Part shown: positions 22,850-35,042 of the stretch, in pieces | How positions within the stretch are numbered: the first letter of the stretch is position 1 | Layout: every line of letters starts with the position of its first letter | DNA from: Lentinula raphanica | Taxonomy: Eukaryota; Basidiomycota; Agaricomycetes; Agaricales; Omphalotaceae | NCBI GenBank assembly: GCA_027919835.1 | Contig: JANVFP010000032.1 | Location: 310,001-374,000 of the forward strand | Direction of reading: 5' to 3' | DNA: 64,000 nucleotides | Translations under genes and position numbers: made by a program | The notes under the pieces: generated by a model | Told to the model about the DNA's origin: nothing | What the model saw: only the letters and a program-made list of their open reading frames with translations | Database searches by the model: none

Positions 22850-23921
22850 AGCATTATCTAGTCATAATTGTTATTTATGGAGTCATTACTATTTAAGTAG
22901 TAGATTCCAGTCTTCATGAAACATAGGCCTTGACAGTCCTGCCACTGAGACAGTTAACAACAGAAGGTAAGAATTGACAGTGATCACTGATATCAGTATT
23001 GCCAGGCCTAGCTAATGTCCTCATCCAATTAAATCAAAAGCCAAGTACTTCTGAATAAAGACGATTATATCAAAGGTTAGTTTGACAAAGGTAGCCTTGT
23101 TTGGCAGTGAGTGAGCCAGGTAAGGTCCAAAAGGACAGTAGGCCCAGACTAAGTAGTGCCAGAGGACCTCTAATGTTCTTGCCCTTGCCCTTTCCCTCTC
23201 CCACTCAGCTTGTTCCATCAGGCTCCACTGGGTCCCGATCAATGTCTGACTGAACAACCCTCCTCCTCCTCCAAATACTCCATTGTCCAAATAACACTGT
23301 ACTACTCTTTGACCTTGTTGTTTCTCCCCCTCTTCCCCCTCAGATACCCATTTTATTTTGTCCTCTTCCTTCTCCTGCCATCCCTCTTAAACTCCCTCCC
23401 CCACCTGGTGCACCTCAGCCCTTTCCAGTTGAGAGGGGGAGGCACAGAGAGGTTCAAGGAGGGGGCTAGGGAGATGTTGAGAGGGAGGATACTATGGGTT
23501 GTGGAGGAAGGAATGGGGGTTTGGTCTGTTAGAATGATGACGTCCATGTTGTGTTCATCGTTGTGGTCATTGAGATGAGAATGGGTGGAGTGGAGGATAG
23601 GCAGTGGTGGGTTTCCAGCTGCTGCTGCTCCTCCTATCAAAGGTGTCACTACACGCTTTGGAATGGACATCGTTGGTGGTCCTATTCCCCTCTCCTGAGT
23701 CCTCTCCTTCTTCATCGTTGTCAGAGTCCGCATCAGAATTAGCGCGAGCGTTTACCTCTTGGGATAGGGGTTACAAAGTCATCCTTTGCAAAAAGTACGC
23801 ATTGAGGAAATTCCAATTGTGACCGCATATGTATCTGGCTTCTATGTACATCCTGTAAATCCTATACATGTATTAGTTTACACTTGTCTACGAATCAATT
23901 GGTATGTGCTTTGTTTGAACT
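22850..23921. other. Intergenic region, no supported gene
   Basis: The first 350 bases share the AT-rich, CpG-poor character of the preceding island. From about 23200 the composition returns to normal. A 126-residue minus-strand frame at 23353-23733 is rich in Pro, Asn and Ser and has no family signature I recognise. It might be the eroded end of a gene. The 3'UTR of the NAD kinase gene lies at the right end. Confidence 0.35.
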
Positions 23922-26839
23922 TCAATTAGCATCGCTATCACTAGCGTTGCTATCACTCTCATCTTGACCCCATACCGCGAAAGCACGATGTCCAGGATAT
24001 TCTCCAGACCTGGTGCGAGAATGAGCTCTCCCCCGACTCCGATTACGAGGATATACCAAGTTTGAAGCCGTAGGTGTCTTCAAATCCTCTCTATCTTTAG
24101 GAATACGGCTCTTGGCGCTCACTTTTCGGTGCACGAAAAGTTCATCCCTTGCTCCGTTGTGTCCATGGACTTCGTCGGACGAATCAGGCGCGAATTCGAC
24201 GTGATGAGGTGAGATGATAGGTGGCTGAGGAGGCAGGCCGGCGAAACGACTGGGAGAGTCGATTCCAGATCGAAGACCAGATGGAGAGGTGGATCGTGAC
24301 CTCGGGGTATGTCGTCTTGGTTTCAAACCAGAAAGAGATAGAGCTTTGTGCAGTTGTTCTTCAGCAACGATTTCCGCTGCCTTTTCATGCCCAACAGCCT
24401 TGTCCCGCTTCGACTGCACGTTAGTCACTTGTCCAGAGGTTACTGAAGCAGCGGCTGCTTCTGGAGACGAGTCGTCTATATCAAATTTATCTTCTTCCTC
24501 TTCATCAGAAACCTCGTCCTCTTCTTCGTCATCCAAATTCTCGGATTCCTCCGTCTGTATGGGCTTTGGTGTCCCGTCCCGTGTGGTTTTTCTTCTTTTC
24601 TCTGTTTCTTCACTTTCTCCGGTCCTTCTTCTACCACGACGAATGACTTCTGTCGCTCACGTTCATTCCATTTCAGGGTACGTGAGATGGCGTGGAACCA
24701 GTCCGTCGACTGTTTATCGGCACACACCGTCGGGAAGGGATATTTAGAAGCGGTGACCTTGATGTGGTCTCCCTCTGTATGAAAAATGAAAATATCAGTA
24801 CCAATCAGATTTTTGAACACATAAAAAAGACACGCACGTTTGAGTTCGACTCGACCGCGACCGTCAAATGAAGCCCAGGCAGTGCTTCTTGAGTTGTATG
24901 GAACGCAGATTCGGAGTTCCATGCTATCAGGTAGAAGCATCGGTCGGAAGGAAAGGGTATGTGGACAGATTGGGGTAATCAAAAGTGCTGGTATCTCCGG
25001 GTGTACGAGCGAACCTCCGGCTGAAAGCTTGGGAAGAGATGTCAGATATAAAGTATGTAGAGGCCAGAGCTAAGCTCACTGAATAAGCTGTAGAGCCTGT
25101 AGGGGTGGACACTGTCAGACCATCGGCCTGAACGGTCGTCATGTGGTGTTCGTCACCTAGATTACAGTCAGCGATGGAAGGACAAGCCCGATGTGGGAGA
25201 AACACGAACCAAACAGTTCTAGTAAACTAACATAGGGAGAAGGACCTCTGTCGACGACGAGATCGTTTAGCACCTCGAAAGTTTCGACAGGTCTAGTCGT
25301 GAAACACATAATCTCTTTATCCTTTCCCACTTTGCCATTCTCAGGCGCAGTGAAGCCTCCGGACCATCCACCCTCAAGTGCTTCCCAACCGTCCTGTTCG
25401 ACGTTTCGCATGAGAATTTCACCCGTCTCGCCTTTCTTAACGGCTTTCCTGCCCTTGATTTGGTTTGTGACTGCGCGATAGACAGTACATGTGAAACGCA
25501 TTCGAAGGTTGACCCGGATACCAGAATCTATCGCGGAATCCATGACAGCCTGATGGTCGGCAAAATCGAAATTGGTAAGGAAACCTAGTGAGCCGAGGGC
25601 GAATGAGAGGACTGGAGGGACAATCCGTTGGAAGAGCCATGATGTGAACAAGACGGTTCCGTCCCCTCCTAGCTGGTTAAGAATTTCACAGTAAGATATT
25701 GTGACGCAAGAGAAAACATGACACGAGGAAGAGCACGAACAGTGATAACAAAGTCAAAGAGATGAGGGCTTTGACTGCACATCGCACTTGTCCAGTATCG
25801 GAGCTGACCTTCCTCTTTGACAGTAAAGTCCTCTTTTGACAAGGAGGCGGATGATATCGAGGCCAATGAAGTACTACTAGACGTCCGGCGTCGAGGGAAT
25901 GGTACGAATAGCTCGGGATGATCGCGCTCAATGCCTTCAGCATCGAATCTACGAGAGTGCCTGAGTTGGTTGTCCACATAACTGTGATTTTATACATCAA
26001 GCGATGTTAAGAGTCGAAAAATCAAAGATGGACGTACACCACAAGGCCACGTTTTTGACCTGGACGGGGCTTGAGCATCAGATAGAGAGCGAGCTGTCTG
26101 GTAAGCTTTATCAATCGGTTATCTCGGGCTTTTGTGATGATGAGAATGTTCTGGATGTTGGATCGTATACGAGCTCGGCCTTGATATCAGACATGAGCGC
26201 TGGGGGCTACAGGAAACCTCATAGTGACATACCCAGTTGTTTGCTCATCTCCCGAACACCGACAGCGGTTTCGGCCAATTGCTTGGTGAGATTACCACCA
26301 AACTCATCATCATCCTCTATACTGTCCATGAGTGAGCTTGCCGAAGACACCCCAGACGTCGACGTCGGGGAAGAATCTTGTAGAATCTTGGATACACCAA
26401 CGTCAGTAGTGTTATCATTGAAGATGCCGTTCTGCTTGTTGCGGAGCCATTCGGTCAGAGAAGCGCCCTTGTCGAGTTGTGAATGCACGAAGCAAGGAGA
26501 ATCAAGAGGACGTTGGGAATGACCGTTGACTGAATGGGTTGTAGAGGATGGAGCGGTGGGCTGAGTGGACTGGGCTTTGCTGGACGTTGGGGTAGCAGTC
26601 TGATCTCTGATCATGCCAACAGATGTGTTTGCCTGTCCGTTTTCTGGCTTTCTATTAAGTACAGGAGAGGACTCCTCGACGACAATGTCAGGCTTCCAGC
26701 CTTGCTGGGCAAGTTGAAGCGACGTTGGACGGCTGCCTTTTCTGGATAACGATGGACGAATGGAAGTGTCCTGAAAGGCGGCAAAGCCTGGGGTTGTAGG
26801 AGGGGTAGAGAAAGTCTCGAAGTCAGGAGAGCGCGACAT
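23922..26839 (-). CDS. NAD kinase (ATP-NAD/NADH kinase)
   Basis: Phosphorylates NAD(H) to NADP(H). Eight exons fit with consistent phases: 26233-26839, 26038-26179, 25741-25981, 25210-25672, 25080-25156, 24838-25027, 24614-24774 and 23922-24554, giving about 837 residues. The N-terminal 200 residues are disordered. The kinase domain starts near IQNILIITKARDNRLIKLT, has the catalytic/ATP motif LGGDGTVLFTSWLF (joined across an intron), LGFLTNFDF, the NAD-binding GLTVSTPTGSTAYSLSAGG and PICPHTLSFRPM. After the domain comes WNERERQKSFVVVEEG, then a long acidic tail (DDEEEDEVSDEEEE) and a basic/Ser end. The last intron (24555-24613) is needed to avoid a frame break. The tail is longer than in yeast Utr1. 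Activity on NADH versus NAD cannot be read. Confidence 0.92.
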
Positions 26840-27298
26840 GGAAGACTAGAACGACAAAACTCGGTCTAGAACGATGTAGAGAGAATAAGAATTGGTGGGG
26901 GAGAGAGGTAAGTGAGAAATGTTTACTATGGTTGGGTTTCTGATCATAACTTCAAGTTTTATAAAACTGCTGTTGTTTGGATACCATTTTTCAATTCATA
27001 CAACAAGTTACATAGTATCAAGGTAAGTTGTAAGTATCAGGTCAATCAGAGCAATCTTAACTAACACTGGTCCCTCACTATAAAGGCAAGGCAACCGCTT
27101 ACTATGTGTGCGTTTTTCGGCATCGTATAGAGTGTAAAAACGACTAGCGGTGACCCGTGCGATGCACGAATAAGCGCTTGTAAGCGCCTAAATTGACCAA
27201 TCAGATTGCAGTTTTGTCTTTTGACGTTTATGTGTAAACACGGACAAACAGTTCCCCTTTGTATTGTTGATGACAAGGATGTCCCCGATTCCGTTCCG
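26840..27298. promoter_or_regulatory. Intergenic region between the NAD kinase start and the DUF2419 gene end
   Basis: About 460 bases with no gene. It should hold the NAD kinase promoter and the 3'UTR of the upstream minus-strand gene. I see no repeat or clear motif. Confidence 0.4.
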
Positions 27299-28683
27299 TC
27301 AGAAAAACACGGTGTCCCTCAACACGAACCTTCCCAGTCTCCGATAATCCGCTCTATCCTTCGCAATAGACCATAGCCACATATCCAGCGCAGTAGAACG
27401 GAAGTCCTTGAGCCAGCTAGGTTCATCCAGTTCGCGAGCCTTCTGAACAATCATTTCACAAGCATCCACAGCTGCGGCACGCAGAAGATATGCCTGATCT
27501 GTAGTGACAGTTGGGCCTTCATTTGGCGGTGTTCCAGGGGATCCTGGCTCTGTGGACGCTTCTGCCAAACGTGAGTTTAGCTTTTCTATGGACACATCAA
27601 CATCTTGAAAGATAGACTGGAACGATGGTGATGAGGACAGTTCAATAACTCCAAGATGAACAAGTAATGATGGAAGGACATTGTCTGCGAAGATGGGGAC
27701 TTGTGAGGTGTCAGGCACCGGGAAAGAAGGTGAAGACATGGATCCAAATCGAATTGTGATGGCGTGAGCAAGGAACAACGCCTTCTTGAAGATGTAGATC
27801 GCTGTGAAACGAAAGATTGTCAGTGGGATATATCATGAAATCAGACATTCGCATTCACGTCGTCCATCAACGATGTGGCAATCTTGAAACGCAGGGATGA
27901 ATCGAATAAGCTAAATGAAAAGAGAGAGAGAGAGCACCGGTCATCAAGGTCAAGCAACAAGGAACAGACATGAAGAGAGAGACTTACCCGGTCAAGGAAA
28001 ACTTGAACATCAGCAGTCGATGATTTGCTTACTCGCGCACCCTCTTTCAAGGCTTCCGCGACAAAGGCACCAAGATTAGGGTAACCTGCTTTTTCGAGCA
28101 GCTGCCCTGTCTCGATAAGCACGGCAGAGATATGCTTCACGAGTTCATAGACTGGTCCACCGAGTTCTCCAACGGTCACACCAGGAATGTCCTTGTGAGG
28201 TTTTTCAACATACACATTCACTCTCATCAGCTCTGCGACTTTGGCCTCGTTGAGGTGTTGCATGCCTTTGGCAGACAGCAAGTCTTCTTCAGAGCCTCCG
28301 ATGAACATCGCGAAGACGAGTAGTCGGATATTGTCCCATGCTCCGCGTCCTGTTTCTGCACGCAGAGGAAGACGGTAACCGGAGCCAAAGTTGAGCAATG
28401 AGAGTACGGAGATCACATTGAGCTCGTCGAGAGGTGAAGAGAATTTGAGAGGCAGGGCAAGGCCATGTTGGGTAGATACTCGTTGGAAAGAGGTCAGAAA
28501 CGCAGGAGATTTTAGTAATCGTTCAATTGCTTGTGAAGAAATCTAGAGAAATCAGATGATTCAAGGACTTCCACCATGGAAGCGGTAATCAAAGCTTACT
28601 GATATATTGGCGATTTCTGTCGCCAGATGAGAGGAAGAACGAATGGAAGATAGAAGAGCATTTGGTTCAGGTAAAGAATTCAT
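27299..28683 (-). CDS. Queuosine-salvage-type protein (DUF2419 / QNG1-like)
   Basis: Four exons (28600-28683, 27988-28542, 27859-27910, 27299-27801) give 397 residues with consistent phases. The C-terminal half has the layout of the DUF2419 family: IYIFKKALFLAHAITIRFG, then FADNVLPSLLVHLGVIEL, then LLRAAAVDACEMIVQKARE and a final tryptophan-bearing helix (DMWLWSIAKDRADYRRLGRF). These match the family's 'FADYRVPQ-L-LGVL', 'IRA-AIYAVE' and 'LW' regions as I remember them. Family members are queuosine-5'-phosphate nucleosidases that release queuine for tRNA modification. The N-terminal half (PLDELNVISVLSLLNFGSGYR) matches less clearly. The start codon is only 68 bp from the divergent AIM41 start. 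Moderate confidence; a profile search would settle it. Confidence 0.6.
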
Positions 28684-28751
28684 CGATGAGCCATCGTAAA
28701 CGCGCGCGTCTCTGACCACGTGTCAAAAAATTCTTTCTTTCTCCGACTTTG
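28684..28751. promoter_or_regulatory. 68-bp bidirectional promoter with an E-box
   Basis: The space between two divergent start codons contains a perfect CACGTG palindrome at 28717-28722 and an alternating CGCGCGCG run just before it. CACGTG is the core site of bHLH factors and of the Cbf1-type regulators. The 5'UTRs must be very short or overlap. Confidence 0.5.
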
Positions 28752-29462
28752 ATGTTGGCGCTCAAATCTGGCAGCAGGCGTTTCTTATTTTCTTCTCCAT
28801 GGAGGGTCTTCTCAACACAAGGTACTACCTCAGATATCCGGGATGCCCTTCAGGCGCGCGTCAAGGACGCAATGCGCGTAAGCCTATCTACTTTGATACC
28901 CAGCTATCAATCTCACACTCGGACACGGTCAGGCCAAAGATAAATCTACTTCAACAACTCTCCGTGTTCGTTCAATTCTATGTTTTGAGATTTTGCCAAC
29001 GTTCTGACAGTCGCTCAGTCCATTCTTGCGGAGATAAACGCCGCCGATAAAACCGCGAATGACAAAGTCTCGTCCTCGACCATTGTAAATATCATCAGAA
29101 AAGCAGCCGCTCGAAGGGTGTGTGTGACAAGCACTGACTCTGTATCGTTAACGAATCATCCTCTCAAACAGCATGATGCGGCCGCTCAATATACACAAGC
29201 CAATCGTCCGGATATTGCAGACAAGGAACTCGCAGAAGCATCTTTGCTCGAAGAATTTCTCCCTCCATTACTAAGTAGTGTCGAGGTTGACAGAAAGATT
29301 CAGGACGTCCTTGCTTCGCTGTTTCTCACTCCTAGCCAGGACCTCCGAAAGGAAACAGGCAAAATTTTCAAGGAGTTCTACAACCAAGTGGATCGCTCTC
29401 TTGTGGATCCGCAACTGGTCAAGGACCGACTCAACCTAGTTCTGAATTTAGAGAAGAGATAA
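28752..29462 (+). CDS. AIM41: AIM41 / YqeY-like mitochondrial protein
   Basis: GatB/YqeY-domain protein of the mitochondrion. Four exons (28752-28877, 28933-28965, 29019-29117, 29172-29462) give 182 residues. The N-terminus MLALKSGSRRFLFSSPWRVF is Arg/Ser-rich without acids, a mitochondrial presequence. The YqeY domain follows: DALQARVKDAMRAKDKSTS, TLRSILAEINAADK, IRKAAARR, YTQANRPDIADKELAEASLLEEFLPP, matching the family layout 'KxAMKAKD...LR-I-AEI...A--Y---GR-DLA--E--E--I--+YLP'. Bacterial YqeY resembles the tRNA-binding tail of GatB; the exact role of Aim41 is not established. No oddities. Confidence 0.9.
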
Positions 29463-29556
29463 TTGGGTTTTCAATGGAGACTGTTCCAAAATTTTCATTC
29501 ATTACATACAACCTCCCACCCATCCCAGCAAGAGCATCACCCCAAGACCTGTTCAT

Positions 29557-31956
29557 TCATTCGGAGCTTGCAGTAAGAGTACTGAGCTCCGTGGCTATTT
29601 CGGTATCAGTTGGTGTGGTTTCGATTGTGTCGGATGCTTCAGTGGTACCGTTGGCCTCTACAGGAGGTAAGGCGCTCCGCATACGCATGAGATCGTCGAT
29701 ACAGCGGTAAACCGCGGTAGATACTCCCTCTAACACCTTCAGGCGTTCATCTATTGCCTCTCTGGTTGTTTGATCCATGAGTGCTAGCTGTTCATCACTC
29801 AGCGGTGCCACAGCAGATATGCCACTGGGAAGAGGATCACGAGTTTTGTGTTGGACCAGGAACTCAGCTTGGGGCCCAGGGGGAATAGGCCCAGAAGGAA
29901 GCTGAGTATCTTGGGAATCAAAGTCTGATAGAGGGATAAGAGCAGGTCCAGCAGGACGAGATGTCGATCCAGATCGCGAGCCCAGGGAAGCAGTATTTTC
30001 AGCGCCAATTTTACTGTTTATACGGCGGGTAGCTGCAAGGGCAGCGGCTTCTCTAGGGGAAATTTCCGAGTCTGTGGGAGGCTCCGAGTCCACCTCAACC
30101 GTAGGTTGTGGTCCAGCAGACTGAGGCCACGAGTGCCAGATTTCCCCAGGTCCTTGGAAGCCTTGGAATTGAGGAGCAGGTCTCAGAGGCTCAATTGGGA
30201 CCCGGGGCTCGGGCTCAGGCTGTTGTCCATTGGCTGCTGGAGGTTGGTAATGAATATTGTACTGAATCACGATCCCGTTCGCCTGTCCTCCGGTATTGAG
30301 AATGTTTGGCAGTTGACCTTCGACGGGAGGTCTAAGCGCTTGTACTTGAATGCCTAGAAGTCTCCCCACGAGGCCCAGAGGGTTGTTCGCGATACCGGCA
30401 GGAGGATTTGCATCTTGTGCGCCTATTCCACCCGCGGGAACGGGTGCGGGTTGTTGTCCAGGAGCAGGAGCTATCGGATCATTACGAGCAGGTCCCGGTT
30501 GACGATTCAGAGTTTCATTTTCTAATACTGTCCGACGACTATGGCAAAAAATCAGCTAATTCTTTGCTCAAAAAAATAGGGAAGATATTACCATGTGGGA
30601 CAACTTTGCTGCCGTTCTAACCAAGAACGTAAACAGTAAAAATGGAAGACATGCCCACAGGGGAGTTTCTTTGGCGTCATATTTGGACCTTCGGAGGCAG
30701 CTGAACCCGGTCTTTGGACTGACATTTCTTCCCGACAAATAATACAGGTTCGATCCGACATAGCAGTCAATTCTTCCTCGGTTGCGTTTGGATATCTCTG
30801 ATCCATATTTCGTGTCGCTGTCTGATATCTATGAAGAGCTCGAAGACGGGTTATGAACGATCTTGCTGTAATATAAACATCGCGAACAATGTTCAGAGGA
30901 AGCCCATAGAACGTGATGATGATTGTGAAGAACACGAGATACGTCGTCAACTTCAGGAAATCTAGACCCAAGATGAGAAATTTGGTAAATTCGCGTAAAA
31001 TGATTTTACCTGTGGCAAGCTCGATGTAAAAAACCCACATGCTCTTGGCCTCCCATGGGGGTGCGGTTTCTCCCCCTCGTTGACCCGCGCGGCGGAAATC
31101 ATATGTTGATAGGAGATATTTCGAGAAGGAATTTGTTACGGTGGCCATTAAAATGCCATACTGCGAACGATATTGAGTTATTTTCTAAGCGCTGAAAATG
31201 ATGAAACTGACCTCGCTTGCAAACAAAACCATCCCACCAACACCATGGGCAAGTGTGTTCTCCACAGCAATCAGGAACATCACGAGGTCAGTAGACCAGA
31301 GAATGGCGAATAAAACTGTCATCCTAACGTGAAATAGTAGCGGGGGTCCCGGGTATGGCCTTTGATCCATCTACATAAAGACTGAGTGAAAGATTTCACA
31401 GCAGGAAGCATCATGCATACCCATTCAATCCTATCGTTGGCAAGCCAATGAAAGGATTTCACGAAGAGTAGAAAACCGAACATGATAGCAAAAGGGATGT
31501 CGAATTCATCACGGAATATGGTGAACGCAAGCAGGGATTCAGTGATGAAGAACCATAGGCGCTCGTAAAGCCTCTACTCCTTCAAGTAAGCCCGAGAAAC
31601 AAGCAGATGTGATTGTCAAATATATATTTCTCACCTCTACCTCGTTGGGCCGCAGTGAACCGAAGAATATCCTTTGTACGATATGACCACCGATCAGCGC
31701 AAGAAGGAAAGAGAAATTCGCTAGGACCTTTGAAGAGTCAGCATAGGGTCCTTGACTTAGAGAAGATCCTCACGAGGATGCTCCGACTACTCTGGGAAAG
31801 GTAGATGGTGACAGAGTAAAAGTTGCTGTGATTCTTCAGAGCGTTTCCAATCGTGGCAAGAACGGCAAGAGACGAAAGGAGACCGTAGAATAGCACTCTA
31901 TGAGACGTGATCGAGGCTAGAAGGGCTTGCGAGGAGCGCCGTACGAGTTGGTCCAT
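29557..31956 (-). CDS. HRD1: ERAD E3 ubiquitin ligase HRD1 (synoviolin)
   Basis: Polytopic ER membrane ubiquitin ligase and retrotranslocation channel of ER-associated degradation. The start at 31956 gives MDQLVRRSSQALLASITSHR followed by successive hydrophobic spans. FIXED blocks of the family are visible: the Arg-Asn-Glu loop before LYERLWFFITESLLAF, the FRDEFDIPFAIMFGFLLFVKSFHWLANDR span and GMVLFASEYGILM. The RING-H2 finger reads CIICREEM ... [25 protein letters not shown] with all eight ligands, and it carries a roughly 15-residue insert between the second and third ligand pair. After the RING comes a long Pro/Gln-rich disordered tail of about 300 residues, with a helix near the end (ALMDQTTREAIDERLKVLEG). 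Exons are split by several short introns. It is divergent from the amidohydrolase gene, 249 bp apart. Confidence 0.93.
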
Positions 31957-32205
31957 CCGGAAGGATGTAGATGTGGAGAGAGTTACTTTGTGCCACGATG
32001 ACGGGCGTCTAATATGAATTTACAACCCGGGCGCTAAAATACAAGTTTGAGCGCATAATTTGGACAATGAGACCCACAGCAGTTGACTTTTCCGACAGAC
32101 TCCGACTACGTATAAGTAGCAAATAGTGACCAATTGACAATCCTGTGTTCGGATTCCCTGTGCGCTTTTTATTCAGCGCTTCTTGTTCCTTCATCACTAC
32201 CATCC

Positions 32206-35042
32206 ATGTCCAAGCGCCGTTCTCAAGCTGGTGCAGCCCAAACCCACGACTTTAAACAGTCGAATGAAGGAGCTTTCAACTTTTTCCGCAAACCTTCCTT
32301 TCAGTCCCTCGTTGTCGCTCTCAGTATATCTGTCTTCTTTCTTTTAAAGGACTCTCTTCGCTGGCAATCGAATTCTACCTATGTACTTTGTTCTCCCGAG
32401 GGGACCGAAAAAGTCTACACTGTCGACAGTACCAACTCGCGTGTCCAGTGTATATTGATCAAAGGCGCCGTTATTGATCATACCGGATCTCTCGGTCGGT
32501 ATCTTTATCGCCACTTTCAACACGTTACTCAGTATCGTAGACCAGGTTCTACAGCAGTGGCAAAATTCTCTCGTCGGGTTCCAACTGATCTTCAGCAAGT
32601 ACTACGCTCCGTCAGTGCATTATATACAACCCGGTGCGATAGTTGTCCCAGGCCTCGCTGGTAAGTCTATGTGGTAGCTTATACAGTCGTGTCATATAAT
32701 GCGGGCCACGATTCTAGATTCCCATGCTCATATCCTCGAATACGGTGCCACTCTTCAACTACCTCTCGAGGGCACCAAGTCCATTAATGGTCTGCTCGTC
32801 TGCTTGTTCCAGCTTACCATCTCACACAACAGTTGGATACAGAGACTGTGAAACGAGTTCGGGAATACATCCTCTCCAACAATGACATACGTTCTGACAA
32901 GACCAAGTTCGTGTTTGGCGGAGGTTGGGACCATACGGTTTGGCCCAATGGAGCTTGGCCAACTGCTGTCCGTTCAAGCAGTTTTGTCTACTTTCATTCA
33001 TCTCAGAACTGATCAAGGCTCTAGGCGGACCTTGAATCCGATCCCATAATTCGGGGTCGCCCCGTCATTCTGCAGAGTAAAGACTGTCATGCACTCTGGT
33101 TGTCTCAACGAGCCCTCGAATCCAGTCTTCCATTCCCTGAAGAGGTAGACGGGGGTCTCATTGTCCGGGACTTCTCGGGACGACCCACAGGTATGTTGAT
33201 TTCCATATCTCCTTGGAACTCCCGCCGATATACTATAGGCATGCTTCTGGATAATGCTCAGGATCTAGTCAAACAGCCTCAGCTACATGAGGACGAACTC
33301 TTGAGGCGTTTTAACTCTGCAATTCAGAAAGCTGTCGAATACGGTCTGACATCGATACACGATGCTGGATTGGATCCTGCTTCATTGAGCTTTTTCCGAA
33401 AGTCAGTAATATCGTATTCAATTCAACTCAGCGCTCAATGAAATTATAGAGAATCTCGGCGAAGGACTCTTCCGGTGATTCTCCTCCCATATGTGACCTT
33501 GAAGCTGTAGACTTATTCACAAGACCTTTCATAGATCCGCATATATGGAATGTCCTATTTTAATGAGAATGGGGAGTATTGGGGTAACATTACCACACCC
33601 CTCATTGGCGGTGCAGACGGCAGGTTGACTGCCAGAAGTGTAAAGATCTTTGCTGATGGTGAGTACAAGTTTGGACTACTCCGACTTGACGGCGTTGACT
33701 TTTCATACGCAGGCGCTCTGCGAACTGGAGGTGCAGCAGTAAGGATGCCTCTCTAGGACCCCCGAAAACCCGCTTAGAGGCCTGATCCTTGACGAGTTAA
33801 TTTCTAGCCGCACCTTGTTTGTTCCCACACTCCTTGAGTAACCAGCTCGGATGTATCTCTCAAAACTGAGGTACATATCGATGGTTATGAAAAGATGATC
33901 AAGATTACTTGCTGTCGAGGATCAGGCCCAGTGGGATTTCAGGGATCTTTCCTTCTCATTCTATTTTTTCTCATCTGATTAATGTCATTCTACAGCTATA
34001 TGAACCTTATGCGGATAATCCTAGCACCAATGGTTTGATGAGATTGGACCAAGAGGTTCTCTTCAAATACATACCACTGTTCTTGAGAGACGGATGGCAA
34101 GTGGTAAAGTGGACTTCTGCAATTGTGGTTTCCGTTTGAGCTAAAGGTTCTTCTAGAACGTTCATGCCATCGGTGATAGAGCAAATGGTCTAGTCGTTGA
34201 TGCCTTCCAAGCCTCTCTGAAGGGAGCTAATGTCACTGCATTACGCCCTCGATTGGAGCATGCTCAATTGATGACCAAAGCGGATATGCGCAGGCTTGGA
34301 GAACTTGGCGGCAAGTACTTCATTCGCACTCCTGTCCAATGAAGTACTATATGGTTTCAAATATGTAGTCATCGCAAGTATCCAACCTACCCATGCGTAT
34401 GTTCAACTCCCTCAAATACACTTCCCCTTCCTGACCTCAATTGCAGTATCAGTGATATGCTTTTCGCGGAGGACCGTCTGGTGCGTTGTATAGGCAAAAT
34501 CGATTCATTGACTCTGACTTGATGCCGAGGGCAGGGTCCAGAACGGGTGAAGAATCTCTACGCTTTCCGAACCTTGATCGAGAGTGGTGCAAGGATCACT
34601 TTGGGATCGGATGCTCCCGTAGAAGATCTGAACCCTCTAGCTGGATTTTATGCTGCTGTCACTCGTCTCAGCCGCGATGGTGAATCTCCTCATGGGCCTG
34701 ACGGCTGGTATGTTCTCTCTTGTCGGTATGATGTGGATGCATCATCCATTTGGTCAATTTTAGGTTTCCCGAACAACGACTGACCCGGGAGGAAGCTTTG
34801 CGAGGTAAACACGCTGAATTTTACCAAACCAGCTTCTATATTTACGCGTTTATTTAGGAATGACAATTGATCCAGCTTATGCTTCATTCACCGAGTCTTT
34901 CATGGGCTCTCTCGAAGTTGGAAAACGAGCAGATTTTGTAGTATTTTCGCAAGACATCATGTCCATCAAAGCAAAGGAAATCCTTACCACTAAGGTTTTG
35001 GCAACTGCTGTAGATGGCAAGCTTGTCTTTGGAGAACTCTAA
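32206..35042 (+). CDS. Amidohydrolase family 3 protein (YtcJ/LAF3-like)
   Basis: Metal-dependent hydrolase of the amidohydrolase superfamily; substrate unknown. The start at 32206 gives MSKRRSQAGAAQTHDF and one N-terminal membrane span (SLVVALSISVFFLLK), so it is probably membrane-anchored. The HxH metal site is GLADSHAHILEYG, formed across an intron. Other blocks are KFVFGGGWDHTVWP, GRPVILQSKDCHALW, GLTSIHDAGLD, VKIFADGALRTGGAA, NVHAIGDRAN, RPRLEHAQLM and RITLGSDAPVEDLNPLAGFYAAV, in the family order. It ends FVVFSQDIMSIKAKEIL and VDGKLVFGEL, the usual composite beta-domain. More than ten introns are needed, including a 24-nt exon near 33450-33473. One intron (33739-33995) is 257 nt, far longer than the rest. 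All joins keep the frame, so I judge the gene intact. Confidence 0.85.

Noticed and set aside
23353..23733. 126-residue minus-strand open frame
   Set aside because: Pro/Asn/Ser-rich with no domain and no supporting neighbouring exon; likely a chance frame in pyrimidine-rich sequence or an eroded gene end.
24476..24620. Apparent frameshift near the end of the NAD kinase gene
   Set aside because: A 59-nt intron (24555-24613, GTGAAG...TACAG) restores the frame in phase 0, so no break is needed.
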